A DNA stretch of 64,000 bases. Origin: Blattabacterium sp. (Blattella germanica) str. Bge (GTDB lineage Bacteria; Bacteroidota; Bacteroidia; Flavobacteriales; Blattabacteriaceae). Both the position numbers and the translations under genes were made by a program. The notes beneath the pieces are model-generated. The model was not told the origin of the DNA. It saw only the letters and a list, made by a program, of their open reading frames with translations, and ran no database searches. This document shows, in pieces, positions 10,485 to 18,280 of the stretch; position 1 is the first letter of the stretch; the number at the start of each line of letters is the position of its first letter. Location: positions 186,001-250,000 of the forward strand of contig NC_013454.1 of assembly GCF_000022605.2 (NCBI RefSeq), in the 5' to 3' direction.

Positions 10485-11588
10485 TTAACTGTTTTTTATA
10501 TTTATAAAAGGTAATTTTACCATTTTAATAGGTATCTTTTTTTTTCTTATTGAAAGAAAAACAGAATTTATTTTCTGATTCCATAAATATCCTAATCCAA
10601 TTCCTTTTTTTAAAATTGGGGAAAAAGTACCAGAAGTTACATTTCCAATAATATTATTATCTTTATCTATTAAAGAGTATCCATCTCTTGGGATTTTTCC
10701 TTTTTCTTCTATGACAAAAGATATAAATTTTTTATATTCTCCTTTATTTTTTTGTTTTTGTAATATTTCTTTTGCAAGAAATTTTTTTTCGAATTTTGTT
10801 ATCCAGGATAATCCAGCTTCTATGGGTGTTGTTTTTTCACAAAGATCTTTTCCCCATAAACGGTATCCCATTTCTAATCTTAATGAGTTTCTACTTGCTA
10901 TTCCGCAAGGAATTATTTTTTTTATTTCTAGAATTTTATTCCATATTTTTTCTGCATACTCATTTGGAATATAAATTTCAACACCTTTAGATCCTGTATA
11001 TCCTGTACAAGAAATCAATACTTTTTGTATTTCTGCAAACTCTCCTATTTCAAAATGATAAAAAGGAATTTTTTGTAATGGAATATTGGTTAATTTTTGA
11101 ATGTAAAATAAAGAGAATGGACCTTGAATAGCCAATAAAGAATATTCTGAAGAAAAATCTATGAGTTCTATATCAGAAAAAGCATTTTTTTTAATATGAT
11201 GATTTATCCATTTTTTATTTTTTTCAATATTAGCTGCATTAACTATAAGTAATAATTTTTTTTCAGTAATTTTGTAAACTACTAAATCGTCTATAATTCC
11301 TCCATGTTCATTTATGAAACAGTTATATTGAGCTTGTCCTATTTTTATTTTGGATAAATCGTTTGTGGTCAAATATTGAATTAGATTCATGGAATCTTTT
11401 CCACTTAAAATGAATTTTCCCATATGACTAACATCAAAAATTCCAGCATTATTTCTTACTGACATATGTTCTTTTAAAGAAGATGTGTATTGAAGGGGCA
11501 TATAAAATCCAGAATAATTAACCATTTTAGCGCCTAAACGTATATGATTTTCATATAAAATTGTTTTTTTTAAATTATTTTCCGTCAT
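10485..11588 (-). CDS. gcvT: Aminomethyltransferase (glycine cleavage T protein)
   Basis: Moves the aminomethyl carbon of glycine from GcvH to tetrahydrofolate. The N-terminal region with SGFYMPLQY and the ISCTGYTGSKGVEIYIP segment are typical; the folate-binding fold spans most of the 367 residues. ATG at 11588 is preferred over an in-frame TTG at 11597. It overlaps the end of queD by 14 bases, which suggests co-transcription. The L protein of the system could be the LpdA encoded near 31 kb. Confidence 0.95.
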   Translation of the reverse strand: MTENNLKKTILYENHIRLGAKMVNYSGFYMPLQYTSSLKEHMSVRNNAGIFDVSHMGKFILSGKDSMNLIQYLTTNDLSKIKIGQAQYNCFINEHGGIIDDLVVYKITEKKLLLIVNAANIEKNKKWINHHIKKNAFSDIELIDFSSEYSLLAIQGPFSLFYIQKLTNIPLQKIPFYHFEIGEFAEIQKVLISCTGYTGSKGVEIYIPNEYAEKIWNKILEIKKIIPCGIASRNSLRLEMGYRLWGKDLCEKTTPIEAGLSWITKFEKKFLAKEILQKQKNKGEYKKFISFVIEEKGKIPRDGYSLIDKDNNIIGNVTSGTFSPILKKGIGLGYLWNQKINSVFLSIRKKKIPIKMVKLPFINIKNS

Positions 11589-11979
11589 ATTCAACAAAGT
11601 TATTTTCCGTTTCGTATAAAGTTATTTTTAAATCTAAATTAGAAGATATTCTTTTATTTATTTTTTTCCACATAAAAACAACAAGATTTTCTACTGTAGG
11701 ATTTACAGAAGAAAACTCTTTTAAATCTAAATTAATATTTTTATGGTCAAAAAATTTTTCTATTTCTTCACGAAGAATATCTCTTAATTTTTGTAAATTA
11801 AGAACAAATCCTGTTTCTACATCTATTTCTCCTGTTACACTAACTATATATTCATAATTATGTCCATGATAATATGCACATTTTCCAAATACTTCTATAT
11901 TTTTTTGATAATTCCAATGATTATTGTAAAGTCTATGAGCCGCACTAAAATGCCCTCTTCTACTTATGGTAGCTTTCAT
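11575..11979 (-). CDS. queD: 6-carboxytetrahydropterin synthase / 6-pyruvoyl-tetrahydropterin synthase homologue
   Basis: Small pterin-processing enzyme of 134 residues. Zinc-ligand histidines appear in HFSAAHRL and in YYHGHNY, and the catalytic Cys is kept (GKCAYYHGHNY). With Cys present, it matches QueD or PTPS rather than the Cys-less forms proposed for folate synthesis. Whether it serves queuosine or another pterin pathway cannot be told here. It sits between idi and gcvT in one leftward cluster. Confidence 0.88.
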   Translation of the reverse strand: MKATISRRGHFSAAHRLYNNHWNYQKNIEVFGKCAYYHGHNYEYIVSVTGEIDVETGFVLNLQKLRDILREEIEKFFDHKNINLDLKEFSSVNPTVENLVVFMWKKINKRISSNLDLKITLYETENNFVEYDGK

Positions 11980-11982
11980 AAT

Positions 11983-12531
11983 TTAATGAATATTTAATTG
12001 ATTTATATAATTTTTGAGGATAATTTTCAACCAAATTGTATAAGAATCTGGATAAAGATGAACATTTTTAATTAATTCATTTAATGAAATCCATTTCCAA
12101 TTTTCAACTTCTTTATAATTTATAATTGGAGATTTTTCATAATATCCTACAAAAACATGATCTAATTCATTTTCTATTAATCCGTTGCTCAAAAATTCAT
12201 GATAAGTGAAACAAAATTTTTCTTCTAAAAAACAATCAAAACCCATCTCTTCTATTAAACAACGATGTGCTGCTGTTAAAAGGGATTCATTTTTTCTAGG
12301 ATGACTACAACATGTATTAGTCCAAAGTAAGGAAGAGTGATATTTTTTTGAAGATCTTTTTTGCAACATTAAATCATTTTTGAGATTAAAAATAAATACA
12401 GAAACAGCGCTATGAAACAATCCTTTTGAATGAATTTTGTTCTTTTTTTTCAAATCCAATAATCTGATTTTTTTTCCTATCAAAGGAATAAAATCATCAT
12501 CTGCTATTTTCTTTTTATCTTTCATATTCAT
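11983..12531 (-). CDS. idi: Isopentenyl-diphosphate delta-isomerase, type I
   Basis: Interconverts IPP and DMAPP for isoprenoid synthesis. It has a Nudix-fold sequence with the active-site Cys in NTCCSHP and the catalytic Glu in ENELDHVF. About 182 residues is the normal size for type I enzymes. ATG at 12531 is chosen over TTG at 12534; a third start at 12525 is possible. DMAPP is also the substrate of MiaA, and polyprenyl chains are needed for menaquinone. Confidence 0.94.
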   Translation of the reverse strand: MNMKDKKKIADDDFIPLIGKKIRLLDLKKKNKIHSKGLFHSAVSVFIFNLKNDLMLQKRSSKKYHSSLLWTNTCCSHPRKNESLLTAAHRCLIEEMGFDCFLEEKFCFTYHEFLSNGLIENELDHVFVGYYEKSPIINYKEVENWKWISLNELIKNVHLYPDSYTIWLKIILKNYINQLNIH

Positions 12532-12603
12532 CAATTTTTTTTTAAATCTTAAAAAGATAATGGAATCTACTAGACTAAAAGATCCACCTTTAATTTATTT
12601 ATT

Positions 12604-13041
12604 ATGAAAAAAGAAATTAAAGAATTATTAAATGAATTGAATAATTTAAAAAAAAATACATTTATAAGTGCAATGCGTATTCAGTTTATTTTTTTATCCA
12701 CAAAATTAGATCTTTTGATAGCAAAAATGCCAATAAATAATAAAATTCTTCAACCTTTTGGTTATCTTCATGGAGGGGCTACAATAACTTTAGCTGAAAG
12801 TGTTGGTTGTTCTTTATCTTTTATATCTGAAAAAAATGAAAAAAAAGATAATTTCAATGTTTTCAATATTGAAATTTCTGCCAATCATATTAGATATGTA
12901 AAAAAAGGAATTTTATTTGCTAAATCTAAAATTTTTCACAAAGGAAAAACTTTACATGTTATTCAAATTGATATTTATAATGAAAAAAAAAATATTATTA
13001 GTTTCTGTAAAATGACTAATATTATAATTAGAAAAAAATAG
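12604..13041 (+). CDS. Hotdog-fold (PaaI-type) thioesterase, probable DHNA-CoA hydrolase
   Basis: 145 residues with the hotdog signature GYLHGGATITLAESVG, which holds the catalytic region of PaaI/YdiI-type acyl-CoA thioesterases. It sits 6 bases upstream of isochorismate synthase in the same direction, which suggests release of 1,4-dihydroxy-2-naphthoate from its CoA ester in menaquinone synthesis (MenI role). That assignment rests on context; the fold assignment rests on sequence. Confidence 0.82.
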   Translation: MKKEIKELLNELNNLKKNTFISAMRIQFIFLSTKLDLLIAKMPINNKILQPFGYLHGGATITLAESVGCSLSFISEKNEKKDNFNVFNIEISANHIRYVKKGILFAKSKIFHKGKTLHVIQIDIYNEKKNIISFCKMTNIIIRKK

Positions 13042-13047
13042 ACAAAT

Positions 13048-14088
13048 ATGTATCAAAAAATCAGTATTTTTTCTTTATACAAAAAAATCATAAAAAATTA
13101 TTGGAATCACAATCGATTTGTTATTTTCAGAAAACCTAATGAAAATCAAGTTTTTTTTTATTCTCATTCTGATTCTGATTCTAAAGAAGAAAAATTTTTT
13201 ATAATTCAAGATTTTGATCATAATTATACTATAAAAATAGTTCCGAAAAAAATTTATTGTTCAGATATACAAAAATCTTTCGTAAGAAAATCTTATGAAA
13301 AGAATTCTTTTCTTTTAACTGATTCTTTGGAGTATAAAAACTTAATTAAAAAAGCAATAGAAAAAATACGAAAAGGATACTTTAAAAAAGTGGTTTTATC
13401 TAGATCTATAAAAATTTCTTTTCACAGTTTTTATTGGAAAAAAACTTTTCAAAAGTTAATTGTTTCTTATCCAAATGCCTTAGTCAGTCTTTGGTACGAC
13501 ATTCGTCATGGTTTTTGGATTGGATGTACCCCTGAATTGTTGATGCAAATTCATAAAAGAAAATTTAAAACTGTAGCTTTAGCAGGAACTATTTGGAATA
13601 AATATAAATGGACAAAAAAAGAAAAGGAAGAACATCAAATTGTAATAAAATATATTATTCATTTATTAAAAAAAAATTATAATGGTTCTATTGTTTTAGA
13701 AGAAACTAAAACTGTGAAAATGGGACATTTAAAACATTTGGAAACTCCAATTTTTTTTTATTTTTCGGAAGAACCTGATTATTATGAAATATTAAATAAA
13801 TTGCATCCTACACCTTCTATATGTGGAGCCCCTAAAAAAGAATCTTTAGATTTCATTCAAAAACATGAAGGATATACAAGAAATTTTTATACAGGATATA
13901 TCGGAATTGTCAACAGAAAAAGTATGGAATTTTATATTCATTTGAGATGTGCAAGAATCAAAGAAGATAAAAAAGAAATAACTTTGTATGCTGGAAGTGG
14001 AATTACTATAGACAGTGATATAGATAGAGAATATTTAGAAACAAAAAACAAAGTTCAAAATATTTTTTCTCAACTTTTTTTTAAATAA
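13048..14088 (+). CDS. menF: Isochorismate synthase (menaquinone pathway)
   Basis: Chorismate-binding-family enzyme converting chorismate to isochorismate. Family motifs are AGTIW followed by KKEKEEHQIV, the CGAPKKESL segment, and GYIGIVN with the RCARI strand at the C-terminus. 346 residues is slightly short for MenF/EntC, mostly in the variable N-terminal half. Its 3' end overlaps the convergent ndh gene by 19 bases. With type II NADH dehydrogenase next door, the setting is quinone-based respiration. Confidence 0.9.
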   Translation: MYQKISIFSLYKKIIKNYWNHNRFVIFRKPNENQVFFYSHSDSDSKEEKFFIIQDFDHNYTIKIVPKKIYCSDIQKSFVRKSYEKNSFLLTDSLEYKNLIKKAIEKIRKGYFKKVVLSRSIKISFHSFYWKKTFQKLIVSYPNALVSLWYDIRHGFWIGCTPELLMQIHKRKFKTVALAGTIWNKYKWTKKEKEEHQIVIKYIIHLLKKNYNGSIVLEETKTVKMGHLKHLETPIFFYFSEEPDYYEILNKLHPTPSICGAPKKESLDFIQKHEGYTRNFYTGYIGIVNRKSMEFYIHLRCARIKEDKKEITLYAGSGITIDSDIDREYLETKNKVQNIFSQLFFK

Positions 14089-15365
14089 TTTTTTTTTTTC
14101 TTATAGAATGGTCTTATAATTAAACGTACACTTTTATTATAATGAAAATATTGAATAATCCAATTTGTTAAGGCTATTGCTCTGTTTCTAAACCCAACTA
14201 AACTGACTAAATGAACAAACATCCATACAATCCAAGCTAAAAAACCTTTTAATTTAAAAAAGGGAAAATCACATACTGCTTTATTTCTACCAATTGTAGC
14301 CATAGATCCTAAATTTTTGTACATAAAAGGTTTAATGTTTTCTTGATCAGATAAACGATTAAAATTTTTAGCTAAATAATTACCTTGTTGAATAGCAGGT
14401 TGTGCAGTCATAGGATGCCCATTAGGATAAGACTTCATACAAACTACAGCAACGTCTCCAATCGCAAAAATATTTTTATATTTTATAGTTTTAAGATAAT
14501 TATCTACCAGAATCCTGTGTCCTTTTATATCTTCTTTTAAAAAACCTTTTATAATAGCACCTTTCACTCCAGCAGCCCATATTACATTAGCTGATTCTAT
14601 TTTTTTATTTTTTTCTATAAAAACAATTTTACCATCGTAATCTTGAACTAAACAATTTAACCAAATGATGACTCCTAATTCTTTTAAATTTTTATAAGCT
14701 TGTTTTGCTGATTTTTCAGACATTCCATCCAGTAGTCTAGGTGAAGCTTGTAATAAGTGAATATTCATTGATTCAATATCTAAATCAGGATAATCATTTG
14801 GAAGTACATATCTTTTCATTTCCGCTAAAGCTCCCGCAAGTTCTACTCCGGTAGGTCCTCCTCCCACAATCACAAAAGTCATTAATCTATCTTTTTCTTT
14901 AGAATCTTTTGTGAGTAAAGCTGATTCAAAATCTTGCAAAATAAGACTTCTAAGATCTAAAGCTTCTGGAATCGATTTCATCGGAAAGGCAAAAGATTCA
15001 ATATTCTTATTTCCAAAATAATTTGTTACAGATCCTGTAGCCATAATTAGATAATCATAAGATAAATCGCCTATATTGGTATAAATTTTTTGTTTTTCTG
15101 TATTTATATAATGAACATAAGCTAATCTAAAAAAAAAGTTTTTTGTTTTTTTAATAATATTTCTAATAGAATGAGCTATAGAATCTGGTTCTAAACCAGC
15201 TGTAGCTACTTGATACAATAATGGTTGAAAAGTATGATAATTGTTTTTATCTATAAGAACAACCTGAAATTTGTCTCTTCTTAGTTTTTTTGCTACTTGC
15301 AAACCGGCAAATCCAGCGCCAATAATAACAACTCTTTTTAGATTATTTATTGTTGGAATATTCAT
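14070..15365 (-). CDS. ndh: Type II NADH:quinone oxidoreductase
   Basis: Single-subunit, non-proton-pumping NADH dehydrogenase on the inner membrane face. The FAD Rossmann motif VVIIGAGFAGLQVAKKL is near the N-terminus, the NADH site VIVGGGPTGVELAGAL near residue 170, and the FAD contact FAIGDVA near residue 300. Hydrophobic stretches toward the C-terminus (around FLAWIVWMFVHLVSLVGF) fit a membrane anchor. ATG at 15365 is preferred over TTG at 15371. It diverges from the zinc-peptidase gene. Confidence 0.93.
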   Translation of the reverse strand: MNIPTINNLKRVVIIGAGFAGLQVAKKLRRDKFQVVLIDKNNYHTFQPLLYQVATAGLEPDSIAHSIRNIIKKTKNFFFRLAYVHYINTEKQKIYTNIGDLSYDYLIMATGSVTNYFGNKNIESFAFPMKSIPEALDLRSLILQDFESALLTKDSKEKDRLMTFVIVGGGPTGVELAGALAEMKRYVLPNDYPDLDIESMNIHLLQASPRLLDGMSEKSAKQAYKNLKELGVIIWLNCLVQDYDGKIVFIEKNKKIESANVIWAAGVKGAIIKGFLKEDIKGHRILVDNYLKTIKYKNIFAIGDVAVVCMKSYPNGHPMTAQPAIQQGNYLAKNFNRLSDQENIKPFMYKNLGSMATIGRNKAVCDFPFFKLKGFLAWIVWMFVHLVSLVGFRNRAIALTNWIIQYFHYNKSVRLIIRPFYKKKKNYLKKS

Positions 15366-15425
15366 AGTCAAAAGTTTGAGACATAAGCTAATTTATATAT
15401 ATTTTCATTTTAATTGATAAATTAA

Positions 15426-15443
15426 TAATTTTGTTCAAAAATA
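15426..15443. promoter_or_regulatory. Back-to-back TAnnTTTG elements for the ndh / zinc peptidase divergent pair
   Basis: Plus strand: TAATTTTG at 15426-15433, 18 bases before the peptidase ATG. Minus strand: TATTTTTG (CAAAAATA at 15436-15443), about 70 bases before ndh. The two exact matches lie 2 bases apart and point away from each other, so the polymerase footprints would overlap and compete. Confidence 0.5.
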
Positions 15444-15450
15444 GATTCTT

Positions 15451-16158
15451 ATGACTTATTATTTTATTATAGGCACTACTTTTTTAGTAAGTGTTATTAT
15501 TAATACAATCTTAAAGAATAAATTTCGAGAATATTCAAAATTTTATTTGCACTCTTATATGAGTGGAAAAGAAGTGGCTGAAAAAATGTTAACAGACAAT
15601 GGAATTACTGATGTAAATGTTCTTTCAATAGAAGGAAATCTAACAGATCATTATAATCCTTTGAACAAAACAATAAATTTGAGCGAAAAAGTTTATAATG
15701 GAAGAACAGCGGCTGCTGTTGCAGTAGCAGCTCATGAATGTGGACATGCCTTACAACATAGGTTAGGTTATAATTTACTGAAATTCCGGAATCATTTAAT
15801 ACCTATTCTTAATTTTAGTTCCAAATTTACTAATTTGGCGATAATGTCTGGACTAACTCTTTTTTACAGTTCAGGAGGTAAGGATTCTTTTATTCTTCAA
15901 TTAGGAATAGGATTGTTTTTTTTAGTTGTTCTTTTTTCTTTTATAACTTTACCAATAGAATTTGATGCTAGCAAGAGAGCTTTGACTTGGATGAAAAACA
16001 AAAATGTAGTCAATTACCAAGAATATAATCAAGCAAAAGAATCTTTAAATTGGGCAGCTATGACTTATGTAGTTTCTGCTTTGGGCAGTTTAGCTCAATT
16101 AATATATTTTTTATCTTTTTTTACAAGCATAAATAACAAAAAAAATGAAGAATTTTAA
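15451..16158 (+). CDS. Membrane zinc metallopeptidase (YugP / Zn_peptidase_2 family)
   Basis: 235 residues with an N-terminal membrane segment (FIIGTTFLVSVIINTI), the zinc motif HECGH at residues 95-99 inside AAHECGHALQH, and further hydrophobic segments near 120-165 and at the C-terminus. The family is widespread but of unknown substrate; membrane protein quality control is a reasonable guess. The 3' end overlaps the end of the convergent bTHX gene by 4 bases. Confidence 0.88.
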   Translation: MTYYFIIGTTFLVSVIINTILKNKFREYSKFYLHSYMSGKEVAEKMLTDNGITDVNVLSIEGNLTDHYNPLNKTINLSEKVYNGRTAAAVAVAAHECGHALQHRLGYNLLKFRNHLIPILNFSSKFTNLAIMSGLTLFYSSGGKDSFILQLGIGLFFLVVLFSFITLPIEFDASKRALTWMKNKNVVNYQEYNQAKESLNWAAMTYVVSALGSLAQLIYFLSFFTSINNKKNEEF

Positions 16159-16262
16159 TTTGTTTTTTTCTTTTTTTTAGTATTTTTTGGATTTGGACGA
16201 AGATTTCCATAAGTTTTGTTTCTGATTTTTCCTCTTCTAGTTTTTTTATCTCCTTTTCCCAT
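16155..16262 (-). CDS. Small ribosomal subunit protein bTHX
   Basis: A 35-residue frame starting MGKGDKKTRRGKI, with YGNLRPNPK and a Lys-rich tail, matches the bTHX family found in Thermus and Bacteroidota 30S subunits. It begins at ATG 16260-16262 and stops at 16155-16157. It overlaps the coaE 3' end by 17 bases on the same strand and the zinc peptidase stop by 4 bases on the other strand. The whole gene is wedged between the two with no free DNA, and is easy to miss because of its size. Confidence 0.88.
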   Translation of the reverse strand: MGKGDKKTRRGKIRNKTYGNLRPNPKNTKKKKKTN

Positions 16263-16869
16263 ATTGATGTTTGTATAAGTTTTCGAATAATTCATGTATT
16301 CTATCTGCTTTTTTTTCTAAATACATTTCAGATGAATAGTTATTAATAATAAGATGAGATTTTTCTTTTCTTTTTTTATTGGATATTTGATTTTTTAAGC
16401 GATTTACAATTTGATTTTCACTTAAATTATCTCTTTTTATGATTCTTTCAATTATTTTTTCTATGGGAGAAGTTATATTGATAATGAAATCACATTCTTT
16501 ATAACTTCCACTTTCAAACAATATAGCAGATTCTTTTATAACATATAGAGCTTTTTTTTGTACATAAAAAATCCAATTTTTAAAATCAATTGAAATCCAT
16601 GGATGAACAATAGAACATAGTAATTTCAATGCGATAGGATTTTTGAAAACAATTTCAGATAAATAAGTTTTATTAATTTTTTCTTTTTTATAAGAATCTT
16701 TTCCAAAATGTTTAATAATATTTTTTTTTATAATTTTTGTTTGATTCATTAATATTTTTCCTCTTTCATCTGAAGAGTAAACAGGAATTCCTTTTTTTTT
16801 TAAAAATGAAGAAAGTAAACTTTTTCCAGATCCCATTTTTCCTGTTATTCCTATCAAAAAAAATTTCAT
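16246..16869 (-). CDS. coaE: Dephospho-CoA kinase
   Basis: Final step of CoA synthesis: phosphorylation of the 3'-OH of dephospho-CoA. The Walker A motif GKMGSGKS is at residues 10-17, followed by the substrate-binding segment VYSSDERGK (canonical Asp retained) and IVHPWI. 207 residues is normal. The start overlaps the yajC stop by 4 bases (ATGA), so the two are translationally coupled. Confidence 0.95.
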   Translation of the reverse strand: MKFFLIGITGKMGSGKSLLSSFLKKKGIPVYSSDERGKILMNQTKIIKKNIIKHFGKDSYKKEKINKTYLSEIVFKNPIALKLLCSIVHPWISIDFKNWIFYVQKKALYVIKESAILFESGSYKECDFIINITSPIEKIIERIIKRDNLSENQIVNRLKNQISNKKRKEKSHLIINNYSSEMYLEKKADRIHELFENLYKHQYGKRR

Positions 16870-17195
16870 TTTTTTTTCTGTTTATTATTTTTATGATTCA
16901 AAGTTTCACTATAACGTAATTGAGTCAACTCTTTAGAAATTGTATTTTTTTCAAGTTTTATTTTTCCTGTAATAGTTTCCAGTATACAAAAATTATCTGT
17001 AATATCTATAATTTTACCGTGCATTCCTGAATTTGTTACTATATTATTTCCTTTTTTTAAAATTATTCTGAAATTTTTTTCAATTTTTTGTTTTCGTATT
17101 TGAGGACGTATCATAAAAAAATAAAATATAATGAAAATTAATGCAAACATCCAAATAGTATTTGCAATAGAATTTTGTTGTAATAAAAAAAACAT
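16866..17195 (-). CDS. yajC: Preprotein translocase accessory subunit YajC
   Basis: 109 residues: one N-terminal transmembrane segment (IWMFALIFIIFYFFM), the FFMIRPQ motif typical of YajC, then a small cytoplasmic domain with GxxVVT-like sequence (GNNIVTNSGMHGKI). It associates with SecDF and SecYEG. It lies in a leftward cluster yajC-coaE-bTHX, downstream of nusB, the nusB-yajC order common in Bacteroidota. Confidence 0.92.
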   Translation of the reverse strand: MFFLLQQNSIANTIWMFALIFIIFYFFMIRPQIRKQKIEKNFRIILKKGNNIVTNSGMHGKIIDITDNFCILETITGKIKLEKNTISKELTQLRYSETLNHKNNKQKKK

Positions 17196-17246
17196 AAAAT
17201 AATATTTTAAATTTTAGTTTTTAGTGAATAGAACAGATGATTCATC

Positions 17247-18182
17247 TTATAAAAGTCCTTTTCCTACTTTAAATATTTTATTTTTTTTGTGTAGAAATTT
17301 AAATATTTGATCTAATATTCCATTAATAAAAATTTTACTTTTTTCCATACAAAATATTTTTGTAATTTCTATGTATTCATTCATAGTAGCTTTTGGAGGT
17401 ATGTTTGGAAAATATAAAAATTCACAAATAGCCATTTGCAATATAATCAAATCCAGAATTGCTATTCTTTTTATGTTCCAATTATTTGAGATATCGTTTA
17501 TTAAACTATTAAATTCTTCTTTATGAAAAATTGTATTTCTATATAAATCGATAACAAATTTTTTATTTTCATTATTTTTGTAAATGTCATATAATTTAAA
17601 ATTTGGTGGAGTTGAATGTTTGATAAATCGTAAAGTTTTACAAACCATAGTATGAGCTATGCATAAGTTTTCTTGCCCATTAATATAGAGGTCTTCTATG
17701 TATCCTATCAATCTTTTATTGGGAATCACAATATTTTTATAATATTTTATAATAATTTTTTTTTCTTCTTCAAAAGAAGTACAAGGTTTCTCAAAATATT
17801 TTTTGCATAGAATTGATTGTTGCATTTCTTGTAATAAAAGAAAAATGTATTCGTCTTGTTTTTTCCATAATATTTTTCCAGAGTTTTTTGTAGAACTATA
17901 TTCTTTTATTAAATATTTATTATTAGATAGTATTTTGATGACGGAATTATATGCAAATTTTTGTATGGAATCTGTGTTTTTTCTATTTTTACTATATAGA
18001 TTTTTTTTTAGAGCATTTTCTCTAATTTCCAAAATTAGACAAAGAAGAGAAATATATAAATTATGCAATTCTTCAATGCTTTGAAGCATGTTTACTTCAA
18101 CTTGATTTGAATCCATTTTAGATAAATGTTGAGCATATAAAAATTTCAAACTTATTATTCTGAAGTGTCGTCTTATGGACAT
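17247..18182 (-). CDS. nusB: Transcription antitermination factor NusB (long Bacteroidota form)
   Basis: NusB with NusE (S10) binds boxA RNA in rRNA operons. The recognisable NusB fold lies in the C-terminal 150 residues, where KRIAILDLIILQMAICEFLYF and PPKATMNEYIEI are the usual helices. The N-terminal 150 residues are the extension seen in Bacteroidota homologues. 311 residues fits that subfamily. The start MSIRRHFRI resembles the family N-terminus (RRxxRE). Confidence 0.9.
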   Translation of the reverse strand: MSIRRHFRIISLKFLYAQHLSKMDSNQVEVNMLQSIEELHNLYISLLCLILEIRENALKKNLYSKNRKNTDSIQKFAYNSVIKILSNNKYLIKEYSSTKNSGKILWKKQDEYIFLLLQEMQQSILCKKYFEKPCTSFEEEKKIIIKYYKNIVIPNKRLIGYIEDLYINGQENLCIAHTMVCKTLRFIKHSTPPNFKLYDIYKNNENKKFVIDLYRNTIFHKEEFNSLINDISNNWNIKRIAILDLIILQMAICEFLYFPNIPPKATMNEYIEITKIFCMEKSKIFINGILDQIFKFLHKKNKIFKVGKGLL

Positions 18183-18247
18183 TTTCTATTAATGATGTTG
18201 ATTTTTATATACAACAAGATTTTTGTTGCAATTATATAAATAAAAAT

Positions 18248-18272
18248 CAAACTTAAAAAGTTTGTATTTTTG
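18248..18272. promoter_or_regulatory. Divergent promoter region nusB / ABC exporter with inverted repeat
   Basis: Minus strand: TAAGTTTG (CAAACTTA at 18248-18255), an exact TAnnTTTG facing nusB. Plus strand: TATTTTTG at 18265-18272, facing the ABC gene. Between them CAAACTT-AAA-AAGTTTG (18248-18264) is a perfect inverted repeat. The plus element ends only 8 bases before the ABC gene ATG, so that transcript would have almost no leader. Confidence 0.5.
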
Positions 18273-18280
18273 CATGTTAT

